Source: Inonotus obliquus
Taxonomy: Eukaryota > Basidiomycota > Agaricomycetes > Hymenochaetales > Hymenochaetaceae
DNA length: 64,000 nucleotides
Reading direction: 5' to 3'
NCBI GenBank assembly: GCA_032164295.1
Contig: JAJHTX010000003.1
Location: forward strand, 3,162,001 to 3,226,000
Both the position numbers and the translations under genes were made by a program. Under the pieces are notes generated by a model. That model was not told the DNA's origin. It did not search any database and saw only the letters and a list, made by a program, of their open reading frames with translations. Shown piece after piece: positions 23,550 to 33,984 of the stretch; position 1 is the stretch's first letter; each line of letters starts with the position of its first letter.

Positions 23550-24743
23550 ATGGATATTATGCGAGATCATCTCGAAATGTTGAAGAGACACGTGAGTCCA
23601 TTTCAATTACAACACAAAGCCTCGATGACTCACCAAACACGCAGAACGAACAGATGGACAAATTACCTTCCAAGGATCGGGAGGAAGTTCGGCGATTCGC
23701 AGATTGGAAATTATACTTCGTGAGGTTTTCCTATTACACCTTCTTGGTTCTTTGTAGATCTCATCATACATTGCAGTTACGAAACCCAGCAACGAAGATA
23801 ATTCAGAAACTTTCGCAATCTGGCATTGATGGCATGCGCCTTCCACCACCGACTGAGACGATCAGCTTGATCGATCAGTTCTGCTTAAGTTATCAGAGAA
23901 GTCTCGTTCTCGAAGAGACATCTGAACCCGAACAATCTCCTTTGATGGAGGAGTGCCTTCAGGGTCACTGCGACTGCCACCCACTGCCTCCCGATCAGTT
24001 TCCTTCAGAAACGCAGGAAACCGAAACGAGCACACCCAGCAAGACCGCGTGCGCTTCAGCGTGCGAGGCTGAGTTGCCTGTCGTTCGTTCTCCACCGCCG
24101 TCAACGCTTTCCCCAACTCCCAGTTCTGTCGCCGAAGCAAAAATTAAGAAAACGCACCGAAAACTTGGTTCGTGCTCACAGAGAAGCCCCAAAAGCAGTA
24201 AGCGTCGTGCCAGAAATCCCTGCCTCTGGTCCGAAATATTTGGTGGTATATGCAATGCCGAACTCGTGAATGAACAGTCTCACGATCGGCATGTCGCATC
24301 CCATTTGGCAGACGAATTCGGGAAAGAATGGGCAATGTATTATTGTGGGAAATGTGGGAAGAAGCTCTCTCGCATGGATGCCTGTAAGAGGCATATCACA
24401 CAAGTCCACAAAGCGCCGATTGCCAGATACTTCCGTCATATCCCAACTCCTTGGTGTACGTTTGTCCGTTTTACCTTTTCCAAACGAATGGTTGATGATT
24501 TGGTTGTTCGCTGCAGGGTGGCCTAACCCACTGTTTAAGACTGACGACTATCGCAAGACAACCTTGCCTCCTCCCCCTGTTGCTGGGACAACTTGGAAGG
24601 AGCACATTGATGATTTGATTGAGAAGTGTCCTTGGGTAATCAATAAGCCCCTACGTAAGGAAAATGGGTTGAAAGGAAAAAAGGTAGCACTCCGCGCTGT
24701 CGCACGCCCTCGTCCTGCGAAACGTCGTAGGACTAGATATTAG
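23550..24743 (+). CDS. C2H2 zinc-finger protein
   Basis: Probable nucleic-acid-binding regulator of unknown target. Exons 23550-23591, 23645-23719, 23777-24455 and 24517-24743 give 340 residues in one frame. A clear C2H2 finger (Cys-x2-Cys-x12-His-x4-His) reads YYCGKCGKKLSRMDACKRH at about residues 226-250. Just before it an atypical finger is likely: a Cys in NPCLW, then CNAELVNEQSHDRHVASH, with a wide Cys-Cys gap. The middle is Pro/Ser/Glu-rich. Basic clusters flank the fingers (RSPKSSKRRARNP, and the C-terminal RPRPAKRRRTRY), consistent with nuclear import. The third intron leaves the string PWWWPNPLF at the junction, so that donor (T/GTACGT) is less certain. Confidence 0.8.
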
Positions 24744-25009
24744 ATAAAGCGCAGCGTAATTCCCTGCGTCAGCTGATGCAGCCTTTCTAATTGCGTAAAA
24801 TTGTCTCACTGTTGTATTGTTAGCCATTACGCGTCCATCACTCGCTATATTCTTATTGATAACTAGTATGCTCACTTCTTATTCATCGAGTCACGCGAAA
24901 TAGATCGCACAAGGTTCGCTAATTATCGAAAAGATTGTGACATCGACGTCTAGAAGCGTATCTAGCATGCATAGCTTACCAGAGAAACCACAAGAAGTAA
25001 GCACTCCTC
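24744..25009. other. Intergenic, convergent genes
   Basis: Short AT-rich spacer between the 3' ends of the zinc-finger gene and DBP9. Nothing else seen. Confidence 0.6.
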
Positions 25010-27281
25010 TCATCGACCAAACTTCTTGAGTGGGTCAGATTTTTTCTTGTGACCTCGGCTAGATCCACTACGCCCACCTCCCCTCCCCCTTCGTCCCCGG
25101 CCTCGCGCGGCAGTCTTGCGGAACGGGACGAAACCCGTTTCCTTCTCATTGCTTTCAATTGATGGCTCGCCAGAGGCTGCGGTAACGGCGGAGGTTACGC
25201 GAGGCATGAGGTATTTTGGGACATGCTTCATATGCGACTGGACACGTGCCGGATGGAGCGGCTTATCATGACGTAGGTATTCAAGGTCCAGTGGGTTGTC
25301 CTCGAAATGTGTCTGAGAATCAAGGAAAGCCAAAGTAGTGTTTACTTCCCGGATAAAGTGTCGAATTGTGGAAAAACAGACCTTTAACTTTTCTGAGTTC
25401 AATACTTCCGACTTGAGTTCCTTGAGTCGCGCCTCTCGGATTGCCGTTCGGGTTACAGCACGCAAAGCATCCTGCATACGATACCGGAAAGCTTCAACTT
25501 GTTTCATGTCGAACTTGTACTCCTTGATCTTGTTCCCTCTCTCGGCTTGCTCGCGTTCAATACGAGCGAAGCGAGCCTCATCTTGTCGTGCACTGGGTAG
25601 GAAACCAACGACTTTATTCTTTCCCCATTCCGCCGCGGGAACGACGAAGGATAATGCCATACCTGTGCGGCCAGCACGAGCTGTCCGTCCAACTCGATGC
25701 GTATACGCACGCGCCGATGTTGGAAGGTCGAAATTGAGCACACATGCGACGTCAATGAAATCAACGCCGCGTACGACACCGTACTCCTTGTCGTTCTGCG
25801 CCCGCGCTCTCTTTTTCTTTTTAATCGTAGTTGATTCGGAATTATCTGGTGCAGGTGATACAGAACGTTTACGCTTTGTTGCTTTGGTTGATGAGGGTCC
25901 GGGATCTCCGGGCTCAGGTTCCAAGTCGCGCTGAGTAGATGTCACTGCAAAGCTTAATTGAATAAGCATTCAAAAGGATCTGAAATAGCACTCACGTTGT
26001 TGCACTTTAGCCTGTGCATTCTCGTGCAACTCATTGTCCGAATCTTCTCCCACTTCTCCACTACCCTCGTCTGTCGCAATGATATAATCGTATACACCTT
26101 TATTGAACTCTTGGACGATGTGCACTCTGGAGTTTAAAGGTAGCTCCGAATTTAGGACGCAAGTTTTGATAGAGAACTGCTCGAGGAATAACTTCAAACG
26201 GTAGCAGCGATCGACATCATTTACGAAAATGATGCTTTTTCCCTTGACGAGCTTGAGCTTTAGGATCACGTACGTCAGAAGGAACTTGTCGACTTCGTTA
26301 CATCTATTTCTCGCTGAGCGCGTTTCGAAGAAAAGAGCCTATCGCTCAAAGCAGAAGACGTACCGAACAGCATACTGGCTTAAACGTGCGGCATCGTCCT
26401 CATCCTCTTCTAACCGCAAGATTACCTGAATAAGAGATCAGTTGAGCTATCTTTCTCGTGTATATTCACGAACCAGGTACATACCGGGTTCTTGAGGACC
26501 AATCCCTTGAGTTTCTCGACATCTTTTGTCATGGTTGCGCTCATGAGAAACGACTGGTAAACCTTTGGGAGGTAACCACCGCCCATAATTGTCTGGATAT
26601 CTTCGTCATGTCCGTATGAGAACACAAGATCAGCTTCGTCGACAATCAACGATTCTAGCTCTGTGAGTGAGATTGTCTAGAATCCTGAAATGAGCTTATG
26701 CGATGGATAATTAATGTTAGATAAAACCAAGATAGATTCAGTACCTTGTTCTGGAGCGCACCCAGTACTCGCGAAGGCGTTGAAATTACGATGTCAGGTT
26801 TCTCAGACACGAGAATTCTAGCGATGAGACATGAAAACGAGGACATAACAGGTCGAAGGTAATATGCTGACCGTTGAAGATGGGTTGGGGTGCCAGATGT
26901 TAAGTTTGCAAGCGTTACAGCCTTATCGCAATATGTCAGTAGATGTCGCAGATGCTTGGAGGCCTGATCTGCAAGCTCCTTCGTCGGCACTAGGATGAGT
27001 GCTCTGGACGCCTGATATACAGGGTTCCGCGGACTGATGGTCTCTTTCTTGCCGAGAATCTTTTGGACAACTGGAACGCAATACGCGATAGTCTTCCCAC
27101 TGCCTGTGCGCGCACGCGCGAGTATGTCCCGACCCTCGAGAGCTAAAGGAATAACACGAGCCTGAACAAGCGTTGGGCGGGCAAAGCGCATGTCTGCAAG
27201 CGCACGAAGGAGGCGGGAATCGACAAGTTGAGCATAAGAGGCGAATGTTGCATTTCTATCCAGTAGCGATAGGTCAGCCAT
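25010..27281 (-). CDS. DBP9: ATP-dependent DEAD-box RNA helicase DBP9
   Basis: Nucleolar helicase needed for assembly of the large ribosomal subunit. Seven exons: 27281-26872, 26817-26745, 26676-26485, 26425-26364, 26303-25996, 25944-25382 and 25312-25010, giving 636 residues. Helicase motifs appear in order: ARTGSGKT (I), PTKELADQ (Ia), TPSRVLG (Ib), VDEADLV (II), SATMT (III), [12 protein letters not shown] (IV), [11 protein letters not shown] (V) and [13 protein letters not shown] (VI). Two features point to the DBP9 branch: a charged insertion between IIATDEG and RGVDF (acidic run, then KKKKRARAQ), and the [13 protein letters not shown] form before motif VI. The C-terminus is Arg/Gly-rich ([15 protein letters not shown]), typical of nucleolar RNA-binding tails. 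Confidence 0.95.
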
Positions 27282-28640
27282 ATTCTCTGCCAGAGGGGCT
27301 CACTTCCTCCTGCCCGCTCGTTGAGTTGTGAGTGAAGACTGTCGGTGTGGTGTGGGAGAGGCTCTCTGCACTCTCTGACCAAATTTTACTCAAAATAATT
27401 GGAGATCGGCGAGATGATTACATAAACACATATCTACCTACTGTGTAACTCACAATGAAGTACTGGCGCAGGAGAGAAACAGAACAAGTACTTATTTTAT
27501 GACTCTCACTCATCTTTCAAGTCCAGACGGACGTTATCTTCTTGCAAGTAGTTGCTCAAATACGAATGCTTTCTTTAGGGTTCTTCGCGTGTGTTGTACT
27601 GAGCCTCTCTTTGCTGCGTAAAAACCCGGTCCTGCATCTCTCGGTACTGTGGTATTGTATATTTGTCGATGTTGGTAGTGCCGACGACACGTCTAAACGA
27701 TGTTCTGTGCCGATATGGAATGCCCTAGTTTCTTGTGTCCATGTCAATGCACGAGTGATAGCGAGGCATCGATATGTCCCAATTCCGACGAGGAACCCAC
27801 TGAGAAAATGCACATCTCAACCGGAATAGGGTTGAGAAGGAAGTGGCGCGCAATGTGCCAACCAGGACGCAACGGAGGATGCATATGTTGGCCCTGCGAC
27901 GTAGTAAGTGTGACTAATCGAATAAGATGAGGACTTGCACCTGCGTAGAGAGGGCAAGGATAGTCCGTGTTGTGTAGGATGCTATAGTATCGGTACTTCC
28001 GTGCACTGAGAGCAGACTCGGTAGAAGCACACTAAGAGGGCAAGTGAGAAAAAAGGGGTTAATGTTACGATGATAGATCAGGCATACTTTCTTATAGGTA
28101 GCAGTTGTAGGCAGCGTGTTGATACAATGATAGACTAAGATAGTACAGTCGGGTCAAAAATGGGCGCCAGTGTCACGTGTCGATCTCTCATAACAACAGG
28201 CACACCCTCTGAGTTAACCATACCACCTCCACCACCTCCACCAACGGAAATGCTGGCGGGCAGATGGACCAGTTTCTGTCACATTAGAATACCGCACCCG
28301 GAAGACCCAATCCCTTGCTCAGCCCAAGCTAGATGCAGCGTACCGGAACGGTTGTGGAGCACATATAAAAGGTTGAGAATAGGGCCGCAAGGTAAACGGT
28401 GTTTAAACCGACAACAACTAGTATATGGTGTCGGCAGTGGATACAAACCATCCTGACAGGGGTCAAAGTCCAGGACATAGCAAACACAAGGGTCAAGCCC
28501 TTCGCAGCGAATTGTTTGGCCGAAGTCGGCGATACCTAGCTCTCACCAGAGGTGTGAAAACCATTAAAAGGGACGTTGAGACCCAGTTTACGAGCTATCT
28601 GGAATGGTGGGAGATTTTACTAGCAGCGTCCTACTCCCTC
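27282..28640. other. Intergenic with a possible Cys-rich frame
   Basis: About 1.4 kb before the small-gene array. The only notable open frame is 27700-27930 plus (MFCADMECPSFLCPCQC, later GGCICWPCDV next to a GTAAGT). It has ten Cys in 76 codons but no family match. A CCACCTCCACC simple repeat lies near 28220. Confidence 0.4.
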
Positions 28641-28997
28641 CAGGACGAGCAGCAGAACCTGGGTCCTGACTGGCAAAGCTAGCGTCCAAGACTCACAAGG
28701 GCCCTTTGCCTGGATTACTGGAGCATTCCTTGGTGGCCCCTTTTTGGCAATATGCACTTTATCGTGCAAACTTCGCAGACATAACATTGCATCTCACACG
28801 TCCCCAATATCAAGAATGTGAATTGGTCAGCCTCGTGACCAGCGATAAGCGATAGCAACGATGCAAATATACCGAGTCTTGTAGTAAGTCTGGTGGGACG
28901 TGTTACAGTACACTACAACCCTTTGCACTTCCAAGAGCTCTGTTATCAGTCTTTGCAATGACCCTTTGCATCTGGTTTGGTTTGCATACGAAATTTC

Positions 28998-29007
28998 AGT
29001 ATAGAAC
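28998..29007 (+). promoter_or_regulatory. TATA-like box of unit 1 small gene
   Basis: AGTATAGAAC lies 66-75 bases before the ATG at 29073, inside a block conserved in all three units. The equivalent in unit 2 is AGTATAAAAC at 30768. Position and conservation suggest a TATA element. Confidence 0.4.
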
Positions 29008-29072
29008 TGCCGAGCACGAAGCTCAAGACGCGCATTGACCAGTCCAACAGCCCATCTCTGTTAAGCACTAGC

Positions 29073-29397
29073 ATGTCCGACCGCAAACCCAAGGATACCT
29101 CTCAGAATGGTTTCACCCTACAAGTTCCAGGGAAGGAAGACAACCGGTGAGATCCCTTACACTTTCTGCTCTTACTCCTTCAGTACGCCTGACTAGTTGA
29201 TATCTGAAAATAATACAGCGCTACAAATACTGGCTCGACCTCCCAGAACAGGACGTAAGTTGTCTTCCTAGTGACGTATGTGATCAGGCGATTGACAAGT
29301 TCGATTCGACAGTATCCGTGATCCCAGCGATTGTTATCCAGGTAGCAAGCACCCCAACCCGGGTGGAAGCGCAACGAATCCGCGCAACGGCAAATAA
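29073..29397 (+). CDS. Small array protein 1 (64 aa), hypothetical
   Basis: Three exons, 29073-29146, 29219-29254 and 29313-29397, join in phase into 64 residues: MSDRKPKDTSQNGFTLQV, then ATNTGSTSQNRTIRDPSD, then CYPGSKHPNPGGS and RNGK. The protein is hydrophilic, with no signal peptide or membrane segment and one Cys. Introns 1 and 2 are conserved in position, phase and sequence with the unit 2 gene (both introns start GTGAGAT or GTAAGG and GTAAGT, and share CAGTACGCCTGACTAGTTGA). The stop falls at the same alignment point as that of the unit 2 gene. I do not recognise the family. Confidence 0.5.
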
Positions 29398-30767
29398 GGT
29401 GCCCAAACGACCGACACTAGCACATAGCTGATTTCAGCCAAGGTTCCGTCTACTGGCATGTTAAAAGCTTTTGCTCGTGTAAGAGAGATAATACAGATGA
29501 TAATGCATCCATTAACATCGAGTGCCTGATAATGCGTAATAATAAGCACGGTCTACCCGCACGATTCAAGATTCCAGATATGGATACAATGCGCACAGAG
29601 CCAGTCTCTTTGACAGAATCGAACGCGGTAAACGACGACTCTTGGAACTCTCATCATAGACGTGTGTGATTTATTGGTTCAAACCTGTTTGGATGTGAAT
29701 CGTGTGTCTGAGTTATTACATATGTATGTCGATCCTATCCACGACTGGTTTGAGAACGACTCCAAAGGCAAAGGCACAAAGGAGCGTGATTCTTGCGTCC
29801 ATACCGCGCCACGCCCGTAAGGCTCGTAAGAAACATGAAACTAAGAATGTACCTTGAGTCTCGTGCTGTTGGACCCTATCGTATACTATATACTGGTGCA
29901 GACAGCAGGAAACTCAGTTACCGTACACGTACATTATTGATCCATTTCAACCTCTGGGGACCATAAGTTCGCAGACTCATACCGAACACGCACTGGTGTA
30001 CTCTCGACCCTGACAAGCTGTTTGTTGTTTGTCGAAGGTAACGTGTGAGCTTACAGTAAGATGTCAACTTGTGGTCGGGAAGACAGCTCGCTCGCTCCGA
30101 GTTGACGACCAAGAACTTGATCATCACGCGCAAGAGAAAACTAGACGATGTCTTTGACCCGAACCTCTGTCCGACCAACTCTGAGCTTGCTTACCATCGT
30201 GTGCCAGCCTGCCAGCTTGAATCCGCTGGCTCATTGGACATCTAGTACGTGAATGCGACTGATCCTGGATTGGGCTTGCTATTCATCCTAAACGAAAGTG
30301 GCGCGTACTCATGGAAGGGACGTCAGTACCGATGCCCCAGGTGGCATGAGTTTGGTTGGGCAATGCAGCGTGACATGACGGACGAGCAGTCGGACATGGG
30401 TCTTGGCTGGTAAAGTTGGAGTCCAAGCCTCACAAACAAGGGAACCCGGTGACTCTGGGTGACATATACTTTGCCTGGATTACTTGTAACATTACTCCTT
30501 GGAGGCCTCTTTTTGGCAATATGCACTTTGTCGTGTAATCCTGGCAGACATAACATTGCATCTCATACGTCCCCAAATGTCAGGTATGTGAATTGGTCAG
30601 CTTCATGATCAGCGATAAGCAACAGAAACGATGCAAACATACTATCTAGTCTTGTGGCAAATCTTATACGTGTCACCTTGCACTCCAATAATCTGCACTT
30701 CCAAGAGTTCTGTTATCAGTCTTTGCAATGACCCTTTGCATCTGGTTTGGTTTGCGTACGAAAATCA

Positions 30768-30777
30768 AGTATAAAAC
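30768..30777 (+). promoter_or_regulatory. TATA box of unit 2 small gene
   Basis: AGTATAAAAC lies 66-75 bases before the ATG at 30843, in the same place as the unit 1 element. Confidence 0.45.
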
Positions 30778-30842
30778 TGCTGAGCACGAAGCTCAAGACT
30801 CGCATTGGCCAGTCCAACAGCTCATCTCTGTCAAGCACTAGC

Positions 30843-31402
30843 ATGTCCGAAAACAGCTCTGCCACTCAGAATAACACCACACGTACGAATGCCACCAACA
30901 CAAATATAGTCGTTTCCGAGTCAAGCGGCAGCGGAGGCAGCAACCCGAGCGACGGGTAAGGTCCCTTACACTTTCTGCTCTCCCTCCAACAGTACGCCTG
31001 ACTAGTTGATATCTGAAAATAATATAGCACTAGTAATAACGCCCTGTAAGTCGTCTTCCTATCAGTAACGTATGTGATCAGGGGACTGACAAGTTCGACA
31101 GTACCGCAGAAAATCTGAGTAGATTCAATCCGCCAAATCGAGGACGTCCTACTAGTAGGGACCACAAGTGAGGGACCATATGATATCCTCAATATGGTTA
31201 CTCAGACAATAAGTTATATAGTCTGACGTCTAGCATCAGTGGTACAACCGCTGTCAGTAACGCCACCAGTGGGCTACTATCTTCTGACGCACCAACATTT
31301 GTGGAAAGTAACACTTCCAGCGATAGTCGTCCAGCTAGCTCGCACTCTTCCACCTCGAGGCAAGATGCACCGAGCTCGCGAACTTCAAATAACGGGGTCT
31401 AA
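30843..31402 (+). CDS. Small array protein 2 (121 aa), Ser/Thr/Asn-rich
   Basis: Four exons, 30843-30955, 31028-31045 (18 nt), 31102-31167 and 31234-31402, join in phase into 121 residues. It opens MSENSSATQNNTTRTNATNT, has an 18-nt micro-exon (TSNNAL at the joins), and ends in a Ser-rich stretch to RTSNNGV. Introns 1 and 2 correspond to those of the unit 1 gene; intron 3 is extra. If the third donor (AA/GTGAGG) is not used, the frame stops at 31171 with 66 residues. Many NxS/T sites occur, but there is no signal peptide. It is related to the unit 1 product mainly by gene structure and promoter, since the proteins differ strongly. Confidence 0.5.
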
Positions 31403-31504
31403 AGGACCGACGCTAGTATATAGTTGATTTCAGCGAGGGTTTGATGTACGCACTGGCATGTTATCGGCTTTCGCTTAGTAGAGGAGATAATATAGATGAA
31501 TATG

Positions 31505-31521
31505 TATATATATATATATAT
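31505..31521. repeat. (TA)n microsatellite
   Basis: Uninterrupted TA dinucleotide run of 17 bases in the 3' part of unit 2, absent at the matching site in unit 1. Confidence 0.85.
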
Positions 31522-32325
31522 TACGTTCATTAAGTTCGAGTGCTTGATCATGGTTACTACTCGCGTGATTGATATGGAGGCCCGGGTGATGCGCATAGAG
31601 CCCGTCTCTTTTTGTAACCGATGGCTCTTGAAATTCCCGTCATAGACATGTGCGACTCCGGTGCTACAATCTGTTTGGATGTGCCTCGTGTGTCTGAGTT
31701 ATTAGATATGACAAGACTATCATGACTGGTTTGAGAACACGAAAGGGCCCTCGGAGCACGAGTCTTGCGTCTACTCCACGCTACGCCCGTTAGGCCCAGA
31801 AATCCTTATTTACATCGAGTATGAATCATGAAACTAAGGACGTACCTGGAGTCTCGAGCTGTTAGGCACTGTCGTATGTATACCATGCACTCAGATACCG
31901 TGCCGTGTCAAATGGATGGTCACAGATATTAGTAGCATGCTGTTTGCTGTATGTCGAAGGTAACGTGTGAGCTACAAAAAATGATTGGAAAGTTGCCTTG
32001 CTCTTCCCACCGAGAAGATCATCACGTGCAAGAGAAAATTGAGACCGATGACTTCAATTCAAGTTTGACCTGGGTCCTGAACCTCTGTCCGGTCCGACCG
32101 ACTCTGAGCTTGCTTTCCGTCGTGTGCCAGCGCGTCGGCTTGAATTCAAGAAACTGGGTACTTAACTAGGACGAAGGTTCAGGGAATAGGCAATGTAGCT
32201 TGTACGCGACACTCTAAGCACAGGCAGGCTCATTCGACATCTAGTACGTACGTGTGAAGCAACTAGTTCTGATCCTGGACTGGGCATGAGCTTGTTGGTC
32301 AATTCAGCGTGGCGTGACGGACGAG

Positions 32326-32690
32326 CAGCCGAAACTGGGTCCTGGGTCCTGACTGGCAAAGCTAACGTCCAAGCATCTCAAGGGATCCCTTTGCCTGTGG
32401 CGACCCCTGTTTGGCCTTTGTCGTGCAAACTTCGCAGACATAACACTTCATCATACACGTCCCCAATATCAAGAATCGGAATCGGTCAGCCTCGTGACCA
32501 GCGATAAGCGACAGCAACGATGCAAACATACCCAGTCTTGTAGCAAATCTTGAGGGCACGTGTCACCCTGCACTCCAATAATTGCACTTACGAGAGTTCT
32601 GACTACGTTCTTTTGCAATGTCCCTTTGTATCTGGTTTGGTTTGCATATAAATTCTCAGTATGAAACTGCTGAGCACGAAGCTCAAGTGG
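32326..32690. repeat. Small-gene array, partial unit 3
   Basis: Promoter-side half of the unit is repeated (CTGGGTCCTGACTGGCAAAGCT to GAGCACGAAGCTCAAG). Identity stops there. It looks like a truncated copy or one whose gene was replaced. Confidence 0.7.
32658..32667 (+). promoter_or_regulatory. TATA-like box of unit 3
   Basis: AGTATGAAAC stands at the position of the unit 1 and 2 TATA elements. The sequence after it no longer matches the small genes. Confidence 0.25.
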
Positions 32691-33072
32691 ATGGCACGGT
32701 TGCAGTCTGTTTGATCGCAGTCCATAGATTCTAATGCCTGTCTATCGTCTTCTGAGGACAAGCAACGCGAACTTCACGACGACTCATTGACCCAACGCCA
32801 TCTGGCCGCCTTTGCAGGGCGTTATCTCGAGATGCAATGTTGAAATGCGAAAACTTTCTGTGGGAAACAATATCTGCATCTGCACGGCATATTGCTTCGA
32901 TTTGTCACATTGAGATGGTTGGCCTTTCTCTTGAAGCTTTGCAAGACAATTCACACGTCGTCACAGGTATCGAGTATAGTAATATCTACAATGCAAACTT
33001 ATCTGGACAAGAAATGGGGTACATACGAAGTTGAGTTGCATGTGCAATGTCGATTTGGAGAGTACTTAGAGT

Positions 33073-33333
33073 ATGCACAACGCGACCTCGAGTAGTCATC
33101 CAAGTAGACCGTCTCATGCCCAGGTCCAACAGTCACTACTCGCGAGGGCAAGAAGGAGGAGTCCCACTGTGAGTAGTCTTCATTGGAGCGTGCCTGTGGT
33201 TGACGTGGTAGCCTACAGGACAGCAGCTAATTTTCAGAAATTAAACGAAGGACCGCAGACACCAGCCGGACGTCATGCAGGTGATCGCCATGCACGCGTT
33301 AGCCACCGTCAATCTCAGGCTACGCAGGACTGA
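33073..33333 (+). CDS. Small hypothetical protein downstream of unit 3
   Basis: Exons 33073-33168 and 33238-33333 join in phase into 63 residues (MHNATSSSHPSRPSHAQ, LLARARRRSPT, then KLNEGPQTPAGRHAGDRH, ending QSQATQD). The intron begins GTGAGT and ends TTTCAG. It is 69 nt long and contains no in-frame stop, so retention would give an 86-residue version instead. The protein is basic and low in complexity. It may be a divergent third member of the array or an unrelated gene. Confidence 0.35.
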   Translation: MHNATSSSHPSRPSHAQVQQSLLARARRRSPTVSSLHWSVPVVDVVAYRTAANFQKLNEGPQTPAGRHAGDRHARVSHRQSQATQD

Positions 33334-33349
33334 GGCAACGTTCAAGATG

Positions 33350-33530
33350 CACTAGAACCGGGTGAAAGGGTACACGTGCAAGAGTAGTAAGTACTAGTCC
33401 TATTATTGGAGATGCTTATTTGTCTCACAGTAACATAGCGCTGCTAGTAAATGGACAAGTGTACCAGTGAAAGAGAAACTAGAACCAGGTGAAGATGTAC
33501 AAGTGAAATTGTAAGTACTATTCCTTCATA
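33350..33530. repeat. Two diverged direct repeats of ~50 bp
   Basis: ACTAGAACCGGGTGAAAGGG (33352 on) and ACTAGAACCAGGTGAAGATG (33479 on) each continue into GTACA.GTG.AA...GTAAGTACTA. Each copy ends in a good donor-like GTAAGTACTA, so they may be duplicated exons. Confidence 0.55.
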
Positions 33531-33984
33531 CAATGAGAAGTTGGCAAATAATCGGTCACCAGTGAATAATTACCGTTACCTATGTTCTGTAGTACGTAGC
33601 TGTAGTACAGAGTATGCAATGAGAGTCCGATTATGCATCATGACATATATAGTTAATCAACGCATTAGTCAGCCGCTTACCAAAAGTGGAGAGGACTGGC
33701 ATCATAACTATTTAATTGGCATGCAGCTGGTCCTATCACTATCAAGGACGACGACGACGAGAGGGCTCCGGGCAACTGCATCGACAGCACCTCGATCACG
33801 GCACTTTCTTCAATCAGCATGTAGGCCGTCGAGTGACGTGGTGCCAGCGGTAGCGCCGGTCCGGACGATCACCAAACTGAAGAGGTCATTCAATCAACCA
33901 TTGCAACTCAAAGACAATCACGTTCTCATCTCCAATCACCGCCTCCCTCACACTGTTCTGACCTTTCGTTCTGCGCTCACCACC

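Larger units (their letters stand above)
28641..30385. repeat. Small-gene array, unit 1 (~1.75 kb)
   Basis: Starts at GACGAGCAG..CTGGGTCCTGACTGGCAAAGCT and runs to the same landmark at 30386. It shares with unit 2 the blocks TTGGCAATATGCACTTT, CAGACATAACATTGCATCTCA, GATAAGC, TCTGGTTTGGTTTGC, GAGCACGAAGCTCAAG, a small gene, and the 3' block with GTGTCTGAGTTATTA and ACTGGTTTGAGAAC. Unit edges are set by eye. Confidence 0.75.
30386..32325. repeat. Small-gene array, unit 2 (~1.95 kb)
   Basis: Second unit, bounded by GACGAGCAGTCGGACATGGG and by the same landmark near 32325. It is longer than unit 1, partly because of extra sequence in and after the small gene (about 31172-31400). Confidence 0.75.

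Noticed and set aside
25338..25934. 198-codon plus-strand open frame
   Set aside because: It is the antisense shadow of the DBP9 C-terminal exon, where clear helicase motifs are on the minus strand.
33541..33984. In-frame extension upstream of GUT1 starting near 33721
   Set aside because: The extension is Ser/Thr/Arg-rich and could be a targeting sequence, but the MGSFLSS start in a CACCATGG context is a better initiation site. The longer form is not excluded.
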